Counted from the stretch's first letter, positions 44,934-56,575 are shown. The stretch: DNA of 64,000 bases from Ascarosepion bandense (GCA_037127315.1 JBBBDQ010000228.1:186501-250500); one strand, 5' to 3'. Program-made: numbers and translations. The notes: a model not told the origin generated them from the letters alone.

Positions 44934-45302
44934 TTTACAGTATTTACGTTATTCTGACTATTGTCTTATCTTTGTTGCTTTAAGGACACATAACCCAGTG
45001 GATATAGATGTTGGTTAGTTCCTGACTTGACTCTTAGAGTTGTGAGTTCAATACTAGGCTACAGCGTTGGTGAACAAGTAACTTGCTGCGTTAAAGGGAG
45101 GTAACTCATGACTTCCAATCTAGGCTTTCCTGCAAAAAACGAAGTTCATATACTCCAGTGATTGTAATAAAGGGTTCCTAGCACCTGAAGAAGGCCGGAG
45201 TGTACAAGGGCAGAAACGTCATACAAATGGTAACAAAGATGAGAACAACAGTCAAAATAATGTAAATACAGTCAATTTCTCATTTCAGAAATATTGACAA
45301 AA
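44934..45302. mobile_element. Long-TIR composite element, copy 2
   Basis: The left end AGTATTTACAGTATTTACGT (44939-44958) is repeated inverted at the right end (45255-45295, with TAATGTAAATACAGT). The tRNA-like core has ACCCAGTGGATATAGATG and GTGAGTTCAATACTAGG. The plus-strand module CTGAAGAAGGCCGG...GAAACGTC at 45183-45219 matches the form CUGANGA...GAAAC...GUC of a minimal hammerhead. Confidence 0.55.
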
Positions 45303-46473
45303 AAAAGTATCGCTTACATTTTTGCTATAAAAGTATATTTTTATATTTATAGTTCTTTGTATCTTTGTAGGAGGGGGTAACTATTTACCTATAGCTAGGG
45401 TCTCAACAGGTAATACACCGCGGGTTAGAGTGATCTGGGCACAACAGCAAATAAAAGGTGGTCCAACCCTTCTAAAATCTCCAACTTTCCTTAGTGTCGG
45501 ATGTAGTTTATTTTGATACCTTGGGCATATATTAGTGTCTACCAAATAGTTTACGGTGTAATTATAGCTTGATATCTGCCTTTGATGTTTAAGAATCTTG
45601 TGACACCTTACACATATGTATTTGTACATTCTTTTATGATGACATCAAACACAAAATTCTGAAGGCTATTCTGAATGCTGCCAGAAGCATTATGGCCTCC
45701 TTCTTGTTTTGTGTTTGAAGCTTTCACAGGGTTTTAATTCTGGTCGGTTTATCTGTACCCTTTTTTCTCTTCGTATATCTTTATTTAAAATAAAATTATC
45801 ATACAAAAAAGAACTGATCATAAAGCTAATACTGGTTACAAAACAGTTTCTATTACCGATTCATCTAAAATGTCTCCGACATAAGCAATAACGAGGATGA
45901 GGATGGTTTTATTGAAAGTCATTCAAGACTCAAACAAGATTAACCTCGCAAACGAAGATAGCTAAAAAAATATATATATATCTATATATACATAAAAAAT
46001 TAACATCACGTCTCGTCTCCAGTAACGCAAAACCAAAAATTCTGATAGCCCAATATCTTATTTAACATAAACCGTTTTTTTATGTCAAAGTTTCCAAGAA
46101 AATAAAAAAGTGAAGTCCGAGAAATTCATTAAATATTAAGGACTCGTCTCAAACTCTCAGGTAAAAATATATCTTAAAATGTCCGAAAATAAATGGTGAT
46201 AGACTAAATTGAGATACACATAACCAATGAAATTGCTCAGCAGAAAACAAAGAGGATTTTAAGACGAAATGCCAATATGTGTCAAATTCGTAATTTTGAT
46301 CTAACAGCCGAATGGGAGAAAAACTGACTTGCAAATTTCAGTACCTCTGAAACTAAGCTAATGGCTTTCCATAATCAGCGAACAGATCGATCATGTTGAA
46401 CAATTGCTGACGCAATGAGACACTGTCGATGGAACGTCTGTTTGGACTCAAGTTCACTCCAGCTTTCGTGGAA

Positions 46474-46476
<3 letters not shown>
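45303..46476. other. No gene recognised; one dispersed-repeat copy
   Basis: Positions 45370-45445 hold a minus-strand copy of the tRNA-like dispersed repeat (reverse complement contains TAGCTATAGGTAAATAGTTA). The remainder is AT-rich without recognised features. Confidence 0.45.

Positions 46477-46515
<39 letters not shown>
46477..46515. repeat. (TA)n microsatellite at a Penelope-like 3' end
   Basis: About 39 bp of AT repeats immediately outside the 3' end of the minus-strand Penelope fragment. Confidence 0.9.
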
Positions 46516-46518
<3 letters not shown>

Positions 46519-46850
46519 TCCATTTTTAAATGAGTTATTTCGCTACCTATATTTCGACTATGAATGGTGTCTTCAGGCGATTTTTAATAACTGATTTTAC
46601 CGTTTACCGTTTTTCTTTTTAAGAACGCTCTTGCAACGGTGTTTTATTTGAACGCTCACGTGGCCGGGAACTAATGAACGCGCAATTTTTAAATTAAAAT
46701 GAATCATGGCGTTTTCATCCATGGTTGTATGAACCTAAGAGTTATTTCCCAGTGTGGGTGCATTTAGTCATAATTTCCGTTCTTTCATTTAACAGTTCGT
46801 TTTTTTTTCGGAATAGCGTAACTTCTAATTTTTCTTCTTGGCACAGCCTA
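46516..46850 (-). mobile_element. Penelope-like element, 3' end (minus arm of a head-to-head pair)
   Basis: An imperfect inverted copy of 47172-47510. The minus strand encodes the C-terminus of the GIY-YIG protein without stops: LCQEEKLEVTLFRKKNELL, then NERTEIMTKCTHTGK and a stop. A 3'UTR of about 230 bp follows, with CGCCTGAAGACACC...GTCGAAAT, a degenerate hammerhead-like spacing. Confidence 0.72.
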
Positions 46851-46897
46851 CATATATATATATATTTGAGCTACATATATATATATATATATTTGAG

Positions 46898-46943
<46 letters not shown>
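46851..46943. repeat. (TA)n-rich centre of the Penelope pair
   Basis: AT repeats interrupted by TTTGAGCTACA-like phrases (46866, 46893, 46960), together about 130 bp. Confidence 0.85.
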
Positions 46944-46944
<1 letters not shown>

Positions 46945-46974
46945 GTCTCAACATATATTTGGGCTACATATATA

Positions 46975-47545
46975 TATATATTGCGGCTCAACCAAAGACA
47001 CATTTAAGACTAGGTGGTTTAATCACAGGTCTACTTTCGAAATAAAAAAAAATAAAAACTGTACAAAATTGGATATACATGTGTAGAAATTAAAATCAAA
47101 ATATGGAAAAGACCCAGACATAAGGTGGAGCATTGTAAAAACAGCCAAGCCTCATAATGATAGAAAAATATGCAGACTGTGCCAAGAACAAAAATAGAAT
47201 TTATGCTATTCCCAAACAAAAACGAACTGTTAAATGAAAGAACGGAAATTATGACTAAGTGCACCTACACTAAGAAATAATTCTTAGGTTCATACAACCA
47301 TGAATGAAAACGTCATAATTTATTTTAATTTAAAAATTGCGCGTTCATTAGTTCCCTGCCACGTTAGTGTTCAAATAAAACACCGTTGCAAGAGCGTTCT
47401 TAAAAAGAAAAACGGTAAACAGTAAAATCAGTTATTAAAAATTGCCTGGAAACAGCACTCATGGCAGAGACCTAGGTAGCGAAATAACTCGTTTAAAAAT
47501 TGAAAATATTTAACAAGTTCTACAATGTAATTGTATCGGACTCTT
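46975..47545 (+). pseudogene. Penelope-like element GIY-YIG endonuclease C-terminal remnant and 3'UTR
   Basis: The plus strand reads TKDTFKTRWFNHRSTFEIKK, then NCTKL, a stop, KLKSKYGKDPDIRWSIVKTA and ICRLCQEQK. This is the F-R-H-S, N-T-L, W-I and C-LC-EK pattern of the GIY-YIG domain at the C-terminus of Penelope-like reverse transcriptases. Two stops break it. The following 3'UTR ends near a (TA)n run at 47571. It is 5'-truncated and mirrors the minus arm at 46516-46850. Penelope pairs in inverted orientation are common. Confidence 0.75.
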
Positions 47546-47570
47546 TTTTATGTGTACTGGTCTAAACCTG

Positions 47571-47649
<79 letters not shown>
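47571..47649. repeat. (TA)n(TG)n microsatellite
   Basis: About 52 bp of TA followed by about 27 bp of TG. Confidence 0.9.
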
Positions 47650-47989
47650 GTCTATGTCAAAGTGGAAAAATTCTGTTCGCTCGTTTTTTCCTTTAGGACT
47701 TCATCGGACTAGCTTTATTTTATTTACGTTAATGTAACTATGCATGCACATGAACGAGAAACGTTGGGAATTTTAAATTTCGAATATGATTTTTAATTTT
47801 TTATTTTGCGTTTTGGTCCTTTGAATTATGTGTTTAGAATATATTATCTAACTAATTTCATGTCTTTTTTTTCATCACAGTTGTTATTAAATATTCCGCA
47901 CTGTGATAATAGAAAAAATGCCAAGAATGGTGAAACATTTTAGGAAACTGGAAGCAAATTGATTGTAAAGGAACTTGCAATTAAATCCC

Positions 47990-49126
47990 TTTTGTCTCAG
48001 GGAATTACTTCTAGACATCTCAAAAGCATTTAACGGGATTTGGCAAGAGGGCTTTCTGCTTAAACTCCAAGGTATTATTAGACTATTGTTGCAAATTTTG
48101 AAAGGGGTCAATTTGAATGAGCAATCTTCCAGATCGTTTTATTAAAAACGCTGGCGTCCCCCAAGGCTTTATCCTTGGTCTTACGGTTTTGTGATCTTCA
48201 TCAATAATCTTCTTTATGTAATCTGATTGCAAGTAAGAATTTCTGCAGATGACACTAGCATTAACACCCAGAACAATAGTAAATATGCTAGGACTGACAA
48301 AAGTTAACTTGGCTGCTGCTCTTGAAAAGAACCTCTAATCAGTAATGAAATGGGTTAAATCACCATGGAAAAATGTCTTACCTGCCATCAGAATAAATGA
48401 CGCTAGTCTTCGAGAAAGCATCATAATGCGCCTCTTTGGCTTCTTTTTCTCAACCGACTTCAAGTGGAACGACGACATCGAATCTATAGCTGCGTCTACT
48501 ACTAGGAAGATTGGATCACATTGTCGAGTCTGAAAGTTTTTCTCGTCGCAATCAATCTTGCACATTTACAAATCTATTATTCATCTGTGCATTGAATACT
48601 GTAGCCATATCTAGTTGGGTTCTATTGCTATTCACCTCGAGATTCAGAACAAAATCCAAAGAAAACTCTGCAATGTAATAAATGCTGATTTGGCAGCCCA
48701 ACTTCAGTCACTTTCTCACCTGCGTGCCGTGGCTTCCCTCTGTCCTCTCTACAATTATTTTCATGGCAACTGCTCTAACAAGTTTCTTTCCTTGATGCCT
48801 GACCACATAGATTTACGCGTGCTACTAGACTGGCATTAAAGTGCCACTTTTTACTACTGAAATAAATGTAACCGCCTCTTCTACTCTAACACTTTCTTTT
48901 CTTGCATTTTACCTCTGTGGAACTTCTTTCCGTTTACTTGCTTCTCTGATAGCTACAATCTCCAAAAGTATAAATGCAACGTGAATTGCCATCTTCTATC
49001 TCCTTGAATTCCATCCATCTCTTATCCTCTCTTTGAAACCACCTGTACCGTTTTTTCTATCTCATTGTAACCGCTGAAAACCAGTGGTGGTCCGTATTTG
49101 CTTGGGGTAAAATAATAAAAAAATTG
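47990..49126 (+). pseudogene. CR1/Jockey-like LINE, RT to 3' end, heavily decayed
   Basis: The plus strand contains, in shifting frames, LLDISKAFNGIWQEG (RT), an FVIFINNLL-like block, ISADDTSINTQNN (active-site region), LFGFFFSTDFKWNDDIESIA (48345-48533), IQRKLCNVINADLAAQLQSLSHLR and ASLCPLYNYFHGNCSN (48615-48839). The 3' signature GCTTGGGGTAAAATAAT and an A-tract lie at about 49126. Many stops. Same family as 23530-24411. Confidence 0.75.
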
Positions 49127-49149
49127 TAGTCGCATCAACGTAAACAAAT

Positions 49150-49192
49150 CTAACCTGATGAAGTCTAAAATGACGAAACGCGTCGCATGAAA
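49150..49192 (+). ncRNA. Hammerhead-ribozyme-like remnant
   Basis: CTGATGA at 49156-49162, one extra A, a 3-bp stem II (GTC/GAC), GAAA at 49176-49179 and a minimal palindromic stem III ACGCGT followed by C. Stem I pairing is not convincing. It is read as a decayed minimal hammerhead of the Penelope/retrozyme kind. Confidence 0.4.
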
Positions 49193-50804
49193 ACTTGTGT
49201 TGCTCCGTTATTTTGCAAGTTAAATAAGCCGTGTTTTCAACAGAAAACTTACGTTTTATTAGTAATTAGCACTGCATATATTGGCTGTATTGGTTAATTT
49301 TATTGACCCTAGAAGGAAGTTTTACCGACTACTTGTCAGTTACTGAGAAGGTGTCGTGGAACTCGCTTATTGTAAAATTGCAGACATATATCTTAACACA
49401 GCGGATATTGTCAATGAAGTATTATTGAGGAAGGAATATTATTTTACCAGGTTATTTGATATTCATGCTAGTTGAAGACTCTTCAGTTCACGCGTCAATT
49501 AAATGACACTACCACATCTTACTTTATTTTTTTGTAAGGTTTCTGATCATCATATGATTTTACCAAATATATCGTATTTCAAAGATATGAAATGTGTATA
49601 AGTGTGTGCTTTAATATAAATTTTCTAATGTTATTGAGTAATATGTCCATAAAATTGTGTAGCTGTCATTTTTTAAAAATCTTTTTTCATCTACAAGTTA
49701 AATCTTCTCTCTATTGTACATTCACTGTTACAAGAATACAAACTGGCCATAAGTTACTGGCAAAGACTACAGAAACATACACGGTATAGTAAAGCAAAGT
49801 GAAAAACAAATTACTAAACACTAATTATAAGAAGACAGTATGCACGGTAAGAGATATATCCGAAGATGCGAAACACGAATTAGAGAGACCAAGGAATAAT
49901 AATCTAATTATCTAGGAGTCAACCTTTTTTTCCTCCAATGTAACCTTTTCACCATAAGTTAGAATGTCATTATACACCCTTTGGAAAATCTATATCGATA
50001 AAAGTGACGAGGGTAGACGTTGTGTAAGTATTTGTTTGCTTGATAGATTCGACTTAGCGTCTGTATTTTGCGGTCTAGCTTGACTGGAGTTGCGCTCAGA
50101 CGTAGATCAAAATTTAGACGACATCTTGAAAATTTTCAGAAAGCCATAATTAGGGGTAGAAAAAATATATATTGTCAACCCACAAAGTCAGGGAACAGTT
50201 TATCTATTGATTATAATATAGAATCGATCACCCCACTTTATATTATTTATATCTGTATATGTTGCCTCTCCCCCTCCCACCCTAATTGAATAGAGACATT
50301 CTATATTGTTATCTATATCTATGAAAGTGACGAGGATGGACGTTGTGTAAGTATTTGATATGTAAATTCCTCATATGTTTTTTTGATTCTTATTATTCTT
50401 TAAACTACCGGAGTGAAACCGGGCTAAAGTGTTGTCGAATGAAAAAGTTGCATTTCAAATACTATGCATATATTATTTAGAATTTTTATTCTTTTTCAGA
50501 ACACAATATTATTTACGTGGATTGTTTTTATAGAGAAGTTTTACAAATTTAATAACAATAGAAAATGTATATGGATGTTTAAACTTGATTACATGTCCAG
50601 TAATTTGTTTTAATTCACAACTAATTAGTAAATAGATAAACTGAAGCCTATTACAATAAACGAGAACTTTAACAGAATACCAGGGTAATGTAAATGATTT
50701 TCCCTCTCGACTGTAACGCTAGAAATTCACCTTGGGGCGGATTAAATCCTGTTTAAGTATCTTTAATCCAGGAAATGTTTTTAGAGAGCAGGGGAAATCC
50801 GAAA
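49193..50804. other. AT-rich region; one 45-bp direct repeat
   Basis: 49988-50033 and 50315-50360 share AAAGTGACGAGG...GACGTTGTGTAAGTATTTG, about 327 bp apart. No gene is recognised. Confidence 0.45.
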
Positions 50805-50934
50805 CTTAAATCCGAGGGCGCATTGTAAAAGATGCCTTCCAATTGCTAAACAAAGTATTAAGAAACAGGATAAATTTATTAGAACATTATAAAAGTATTC
50901 TGGGCAGTTCAAATATCAGTGGGTCCTTTGATTA
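50805..50934 (+). pseudogene. RTE/BovB-like LINE fragment (left part, interrupted)
   Basis: Reads as an equivalent of the EIRGRI-VKDAFQLLNKVLRN block followed by a short spacer. The next block of the same LINE (VLLYES...MKKRL) appears 460 bp further on, after an inserted repeat. Confidence 0.55.
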
Positions 50935-51390
50935 GGAAGTTGCGAGGAGCATAGAACCACCTCTTGTTCCCAGATCCACCCTGACCCGGGGTGGTAGCAC
51001 CTGTTAGGGTCCCAGTTATGGGCAAATAGTTCACCCTCAAACTGGGGTAAAAACAATGAAAGTATAAAAATACACTTTTATAGAAATATATATATGAAAA
51101 TAGACTTTATAGAAAAATGTACATTTTTGAAGAAAAAACAAAATTGCCATAATACATTTTTGAAAGAAAAATAATTTCCAGCATTACATTTTTGAATACA
51201 AAACTAGAAAATATCTACAGTTTTCTAAAATACAAAAAATAAAATTGTTTTCATCAAAATTTGATTATATCACCTTTCTTATTATAACTGATCATTAAAA
51301 GAAATACCTTAAAACCCCAACTTTTGGCATTAAATGACCTACAGAGGTTGATATGCCATTAAACAAAACTCAAAAACTCATAAAAATCAA
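50935..51390 (+). repeat. Dispersed tRNA-like repeat with degenerate 30-bp minisatellite
   Basis: Head with CCAGATCCACCCTGACCCGG and CCCAGTTATGGGCAAATAGTT, then loose tandem copies of an AAAATT-CCAGCATTACATTTTTGAA motif (51100-51210), then unassigned AT-rich DNA. It sits inside an RTE-like fragment and so is the younger of the two. Confidence 0.55.
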
Positions 51391-51594
51391 ATATCAGTCC
51401 TCCTTTATGAAAGTAGAGACTGAACGATTTCCTCATTTATGAAGAAGAGACTTAAAAAACAAAAAAGGTGGTTTAAAGAGGGATTTTGTATATAACATGG
51501 ACGGGACATTTGAGTAATAAGGAAATACTAAAGAAATGCGAAATCACAAATACGTTTATATTTTAAATAAAAAATGAGGAAGTTAAAATCCCTA
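51391..51594 (+). pseudogene. RTE/BovB-like LINE fragment (right part)
   Basis: Reads an equivalent of SVLLYESRD-TISSFMKKRLKKQKRWFKEGF followed by a degenerate HGRDI-VIRKY-RNAKS. This is the LLYGSE...MKKRLEAAEMWFYRR region of RTE elements. A Helitron-like copy starts at its right end. Confidence 0.5.
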
Positions 51595-51623
51595 TCTAAA
51601 CTTATTTATAAATGGAACTTTGT

Positions 51624-51666
<43 letters not shown>

Positions 51667-52129
51667 CGTGTGTATCCGTTACCTATAGACTCCGAAACGG
51701 CTGAACCGATTTTCTTGAAAATTTACACAGTTGTACAATAAGCGTCTGCCAGTGTTCGTAGCTAGGTTTTGTGTCGAGGTACCCCCGATAAGTATCGAAA
51801 ATCGATAATCGAAAATATGGGGTTATAGAAGGAGTGGTCCGATTTTAATCAAATTTGATACACTCATAGACAAAGACATAAGAAACGATATTCAGAAGTT
51901 TCAAGGTTGCAGTTCTTACAATAGTGCAGACAATTTTATATCGATATCAGGAAATCAAAATTTGACTTACATCCATTCATTTTTCTTTCAGTCTACGGTT
52001 TCGCTTTAACTGTAAACAAATATTGCTTTTTAGTCTTTCGTTCCAACGTCCAAAGAGTCTGAGCTCCAGGACCATGGATTAGTTTTAAAGCTTTCATTAC
52101 ACCCGAGCAACGCCGGGCTATACTGCTAG
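51595..52129 (+). mobile_element. Helitron-like non-autonomous element, copy 2
   Basis: Inserted between A (51594) and T (52130). Starts TCTAAACTTATTTATAAATG, ends CCCGAGCAACGCCGGGCTATACTGCTAG. Contains a (TG)n run at 51625-51672. The closest match to the family consensus at both ends. Confidence 0.85.
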
Positions 52130-53754
52130 TGACTCATAATCGAAGAAAGACAGTTTGGAAACATCCTCTCGAGAGTTCGTTCCACAGAGCAGTTGTTCGC
52201 AGAATGACCTGTTCGTGTGGAACTTAATTCTCACCAATCGAATATGGTTGGAATGTAGATTGTCACATCTCGCCTGCGAAAGCGAGGCTGGAAAGTGGAA
52301 AATAATTTATCACCTACAAAGCCTCTTGAGACGTGTTAGGATTTTATCGAGACTGGGAAGTGAGGACTTCACAGCTCTTGCCCAAATATAATAGTACTTG
52401 GTAAAATTTGTGAAGTGGTTCCTTGCTGGCTTCTTCACGATTTAAAATTCAGGGCTTTGTTTCTCTTAGACTGGCTGTCTTTGAGCTGAGAAGCGGGGAA
52501 ACAGATATTTAACTTCACCAAAACCATTTTGCGCAGATAACTGTCACGCTACCGAAATAAAAGACAAGCAAATATTTTTTTATTAAATTACGGTTACAAA
52601 ATCTTCCTACCACGAAATCGCTATCGATTTGGATTTTTACTAAAAAAATTGAGTTTACTTACATATTGGTATCTCGAAGGACAAAAGAGCATACTTTGAT
52701 AAATAAAGGTCTCAAGCATGATAAAAACAAAGTTGTATCTTCAAAATAATAATATTATTATTAAAACGAAAGACGAAACTTTTTTATTTATTGTATCTTG
52801 ACTGCTTTAAATCATTTCTAGACTGTTCGAATTTTTTTTATTAAAAATCTTTGTTTTGGATGTTTTTGCCAAACTAAGGTAATTGTCGGAATCTAATTGA
52901 ATTTTCGAGACTTATTCACAAATGAATGAAATTATTTTGTAGGTTTTTCTTTTAGAAAAACTTGGTAAAAATGTATTTTTTACAATCATTACCCTCACTT
53001 AATTAATCCGCTGGGAAATATCGGGAAAATACAATTTCAGCCTCTTCATATTTATATTAGTTAAAAGCAAGATTCCTAAGAGAATCTAAATTATCAATTT
53101 GTTTTCGTCAAACAGATATACCATTTACCGAAAATCAGCTCTGAATAGTAAAATAAAAATCGAAGTGATATTATTTAATTGGAAAGAGTTTGTAATTGCA
53201 TTTATAAATAAGATATATTAACGATATACTCTTGCCTTAAGAAAAAAGACAAATTTTGGCTTAATCAACTTTTCCAAATATGATTGAACATCAGAATACT
53301 TTACAAGTCTTTCTTCATTGAGCATGAAGTTTTTAATGTTTCTTTGTAATATGAATGCAAATATTAACATTCTATTAATAAATGATATGTAAGTCTCCAG
53401 GAAAGGGAGGTTGTTGTATAACCTGTATAAGATATATTTTATTACTATTTACAGCGATACACACGCTGGGTAAATTAATTCAAAGTATCGTACTTGTGTA
53501 ATTTTCGTATTCTATTGGTGAGATGTAATTTCCACTCGGGTGTCTTCACATGAATCGCTGCTTCATGGGGTTGACACCTAAAAGGATGCTTCCTCAATCA
53601 CTACAACCTAAATCACTTTATGTCTAGGGTTAACTATTGTCTTTCCCACATATCTTCATAAGCTGTGCTTGTTACCCTGTAAACGCAGATTGATCTTGAG
53701 CCTTGTACAGCGTTAATATTGTTACAAAAAACCTTTTCGTGGTTATTTATCTAA
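52130..53754. other. No gene recognised
   Basis: A 78-codon frame at 52155-52391 has gene-like composition but no motif I recognise, and it may be part of an old repeat. The remainder is AT-rich. Confidence 0.4.
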
Positions 53755-54132
53755 TCTAAACTTATTTATAAATGGAACTTTCTCTGTGTGTGTGTTTCTG
53801 TGTGTGTGTGTGTGTCCATTACCTATAGACTCCGAAACGGCTGAACCGATCTTCTTGAAAATTTACACAGTTGTACTATAGAAGTCTGCGAGTGTTTTTA
53901 GTTAGGTTTTGTGTCGAGGTACCCCCGATAAATATCGAAAACGATAATCGAAAAAATCGGGTTATAGAAGGAGTGGTCCGATTTTCATCAAATTTAATAC
54001 ACTCATACACAAAGACATAAGAAACGATATTCAGAAATTTCAAGGTTGCAGTTCTTACAATAGTGCAGAAAATCGATAATATATATATAAAAGCTTTCAT
54101 TACACCCGAGCAACGCCGGGCTATACTGCTAG
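53755..54132 (+). mobile_element. Helitron-like non-autonomous element, copy 3 (internally shortened)
   Basis: Same ends as copy 2 (A before TCTAAACTT, T after CTAG). It is about 150 bp shorter because the AATCCACAATTTTTATCCG-type block before the 3' end is missing. Confidence 0.85.
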
Positions 54133-54231
54133 TCTTATCTAAATTAAATTTGTCAGATAAATAGCGTATAAGTTTCCGTGAAAGGAAATGTTTCGTAGCC
54201 CTTATATAATACAGTGTTCATATACTCTTTG

Positions 54232-54357
54232 GTAACCAGTCTACCGCAGAAAGCAATGGCAACCTACTGTGGGATAATCTTTCGCCCATTCAGGTATGTC
54301 TCTTTCGAGACATGATCGCCCAAAGCGTGTATCACGTATGCCACTCAAATGACTGAC
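54232..54357 (+). mobile_element. tRNA-SINE 3' fragment
   Basis: Matches the distal third of the SINE: CAGTCTACCGCAGAAAGCAA to GTATCACGTATGCCACTCAA. The head is absent. Confidence 0.75.
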
Positions 54358-54989
54358 AGTCTTAATCGGGCCGTAATCATTTCAGCGTTTTTACATACTA
54401 TGAATACGGATATTAATATTCGTTTATAATATCGCACAGTCTAATTTTGCACAACAATTTTACTTTTAGAGACTAGGTGGTTATCGATTATGTAATCAAT
54501 AATGCATAATGGTCTGATTACGAATCAACAAAAAGTGCCTGCATTTTAAATGAACAAGATATCAAGATCAGGATAGGTAATTACCGCTGATTTATAGAAA
54601 GTTGCGTGAGTAATATTGATTCGTGACAAAGCTTACGAGTTACAAATATTGTCAGGATTTAGAATAATGGAAATAGGAAAGTTACCTAAATCCTAATAAA
54701 CTTCCTGGTTTTTAAAACACTTTTGATATAACAAGCTTCTGATAATATTATTCACCGAGTTATTCTTAATTTTTTATGATAATTACTCCTTATTGTTAGA
54801 ATTCTTTTTTTTGCGGGGGTGCTGTATATATGTATATGCATGTTTGTTTTATCAGACACCTAAGGTGGATGCACTAGATTAAACACAGCAGAAAAGTATT
54901 TATGTTGTTACACGAAAAGGTTACTGCGTGAGTAATTTTAAAAACGGAGGTTGGGGATAGTAGTATATAGCAAATACAAGACTCGCACT
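54358..54989. other. No gene recognised
   Basis: AT-rich DNA without features I can name. Confidence 0.4.
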
Positions 54990-55340
54990 CTGTCGATTTT
55001 CCCCAGACGAGCCTCTACCCTTCGGCCGAGTTCTGTCTGGGTTCTTCCTGTCTGTAGGCAGTGGGAAACACAGAACGAGAACTGCTAGTCAGTATAATTG
55101 CTCTACAGTATTTACCTGCCTCTTCAGCGAAATGCAGCACAAGGCAATTTTTAAAGTGAGTTTTCCGGATTTTAAGATGGACCAAAAATATCCCGCTGAC
55201 CCTGCAAAAGGCCAGGTCAAGGCAACTGTCGATTTTCCCCAGACGAGGTTCTACAAATCGGCGAAGCCCCGTCTGGGTTTCTTCTGCCCGTAGGCAGTGA
55301 GGAAGACAAAGAGTAACCACTGCTAGTCAGTATAATTACT
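54990..55340. repeat. Two direct copies of a 115-bp hairpin-bearing repeat
   Basis: 54990-55103 and 55226-55340 both run from CTGTCGATTTTCCCCAGACGAG to ACTGCTAGTCAGTATAATT, 236 bp apart. Each contains CCCAGACG...GTCTGGG inverted arms and CTGTAGGCAGTG or CCGTAGGCAGTG. The sequence between the copies is unrelated and moderately GC-rich. Confidence 0.75.
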
Positions 55341-55865
55341 TTCCTACTCCAATAGTGTCCACGTATATAAGAGAATAGGAACATCCCATTCATGTATACA
55401 GTTATACAACAATTAAAAACTGAAAATAGATTCCAGCAATTTTGAAACGCTAAGTCATAAACCCTATCTATCACGGACGTTGCTTTAACCATTTCAATCT
55501 TTAAAGCAAATATGTTTAAAGGAAACATTAGTCTGCGGGTACACAGACAATCCTTCCGTTACTCATGACATTTTTGAAGAAGCGAATCTATGATTCATTT
55601 ATAAGAGTGAAAAATTAATATCTCTCAAGCGATAATATTAAAATTGATTTTAAATTAGCATTAAAAATAATATTTAAAGCAATAACTCTAAATAAAACTT
55701 TATTTTCTACCACCTAATCTCTCATTCATACCATCTCATTTGCCATAACGATTTAAACAGTAGCTTTAACACGTTGTTCCTCTTGAGCCTTGAATTAAAA
55801 ACAATTAATATAGAATAGGGAAAATTGTGCATTGTGGTGTAAGATATACGTTGTAGTATAAAGGA
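55341..55865. other. No gene recognised
   Basis: AT-rich spacer. Confidence 0.4.
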
Positions 55866-56364
55866 CTAGCAGTATGACCCGGCGTTGCTCGGGTTTAATG
55901 AAAGCTTTAAAACTAATCCATGGTCCTGGAGCCTAAAGAATATTTGTGTGAAGTTTGGTGAGAATCGGATAAAAATTGTGGATTTGTATAGACATACAGA
56001 CAGATAAACAGACACACACACAAACATCTTTCCTTTTTTATATATACATTTATATTATCGATTTTCTGCACTCTTGTAAGAACTGCAACTTTGAAACTTC
56101 TGAATATCGTTTCTTATGTCTTTGTCTATGAGTGTATGAAATTTGATTAAAATCGGACCACTCCTTCTATAACCCCATTTTTTCGATTATCGATTTTCGA
56201 TATTTATCGGGGGTATCTCGACACAAAACCTAGCTACGAACACTCGCAGACGCTTATAGTACAACTGTGTAAATTTTCAAGAAAATCGGTTCAGCCGTTT
56301 CGGAGTCTATAGGTAACGGACACACACAGACATAGACAAAGTTCCATTTATTAATAAGCTTATA
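55866..56364 (-). mobile_element. Helitron-like non-autonomous element, copy 4
   Basis: On the minus strand it starts TATAAGCTTATTAATAAATG (three substitutions from consensus over the first 21 bases) after an A and ends ACCCGAGCAACGCCGGGTCATACTGCTAG before a T, in the same family as the other four copies. Confidence 0.82.
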
Positions 56365-56365
56365 T

Positions 56366-56575
56366 ATCGGCACGGAATAAGTACTGGAGAGCCGAGTTTG
56401 ATTTCCATTCGTTTCATTCACTTGGGAAAAGTATCAATTTAGCTATAGGCTGAATAGCAGGCTACAACCTTCGTTGGCTACTGTAGAAAGAAATGGCAGC
56501 CCGCCTAGTCACATTTCGAAAAAGATATGATCGCCAAATCGTGGGTCACGTATGGCAATTAATTGACTGAAGGGG
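56366..56575 (+). mobile_element. tRNA-SINE, decayed, directly beside the Helitron-like copy
   Basis: Begins inside the head (ATCGGCACGGAATAAG), keeps GAGCCGAGTTTGATTTCC and the terminal GATATGATCGCCAAATCG...GTATGGCAATTAATTGACTG. Its first 30 bases of head are missing, consistent with the Helitron-like element having inserted into it. Confidence 0.65.

Noticed and set aside
52155..52391. 78-codon plus-strand frame as a host gene
   Set aside because: No start context, splice structure or recognisable motif; probably an old repeat.
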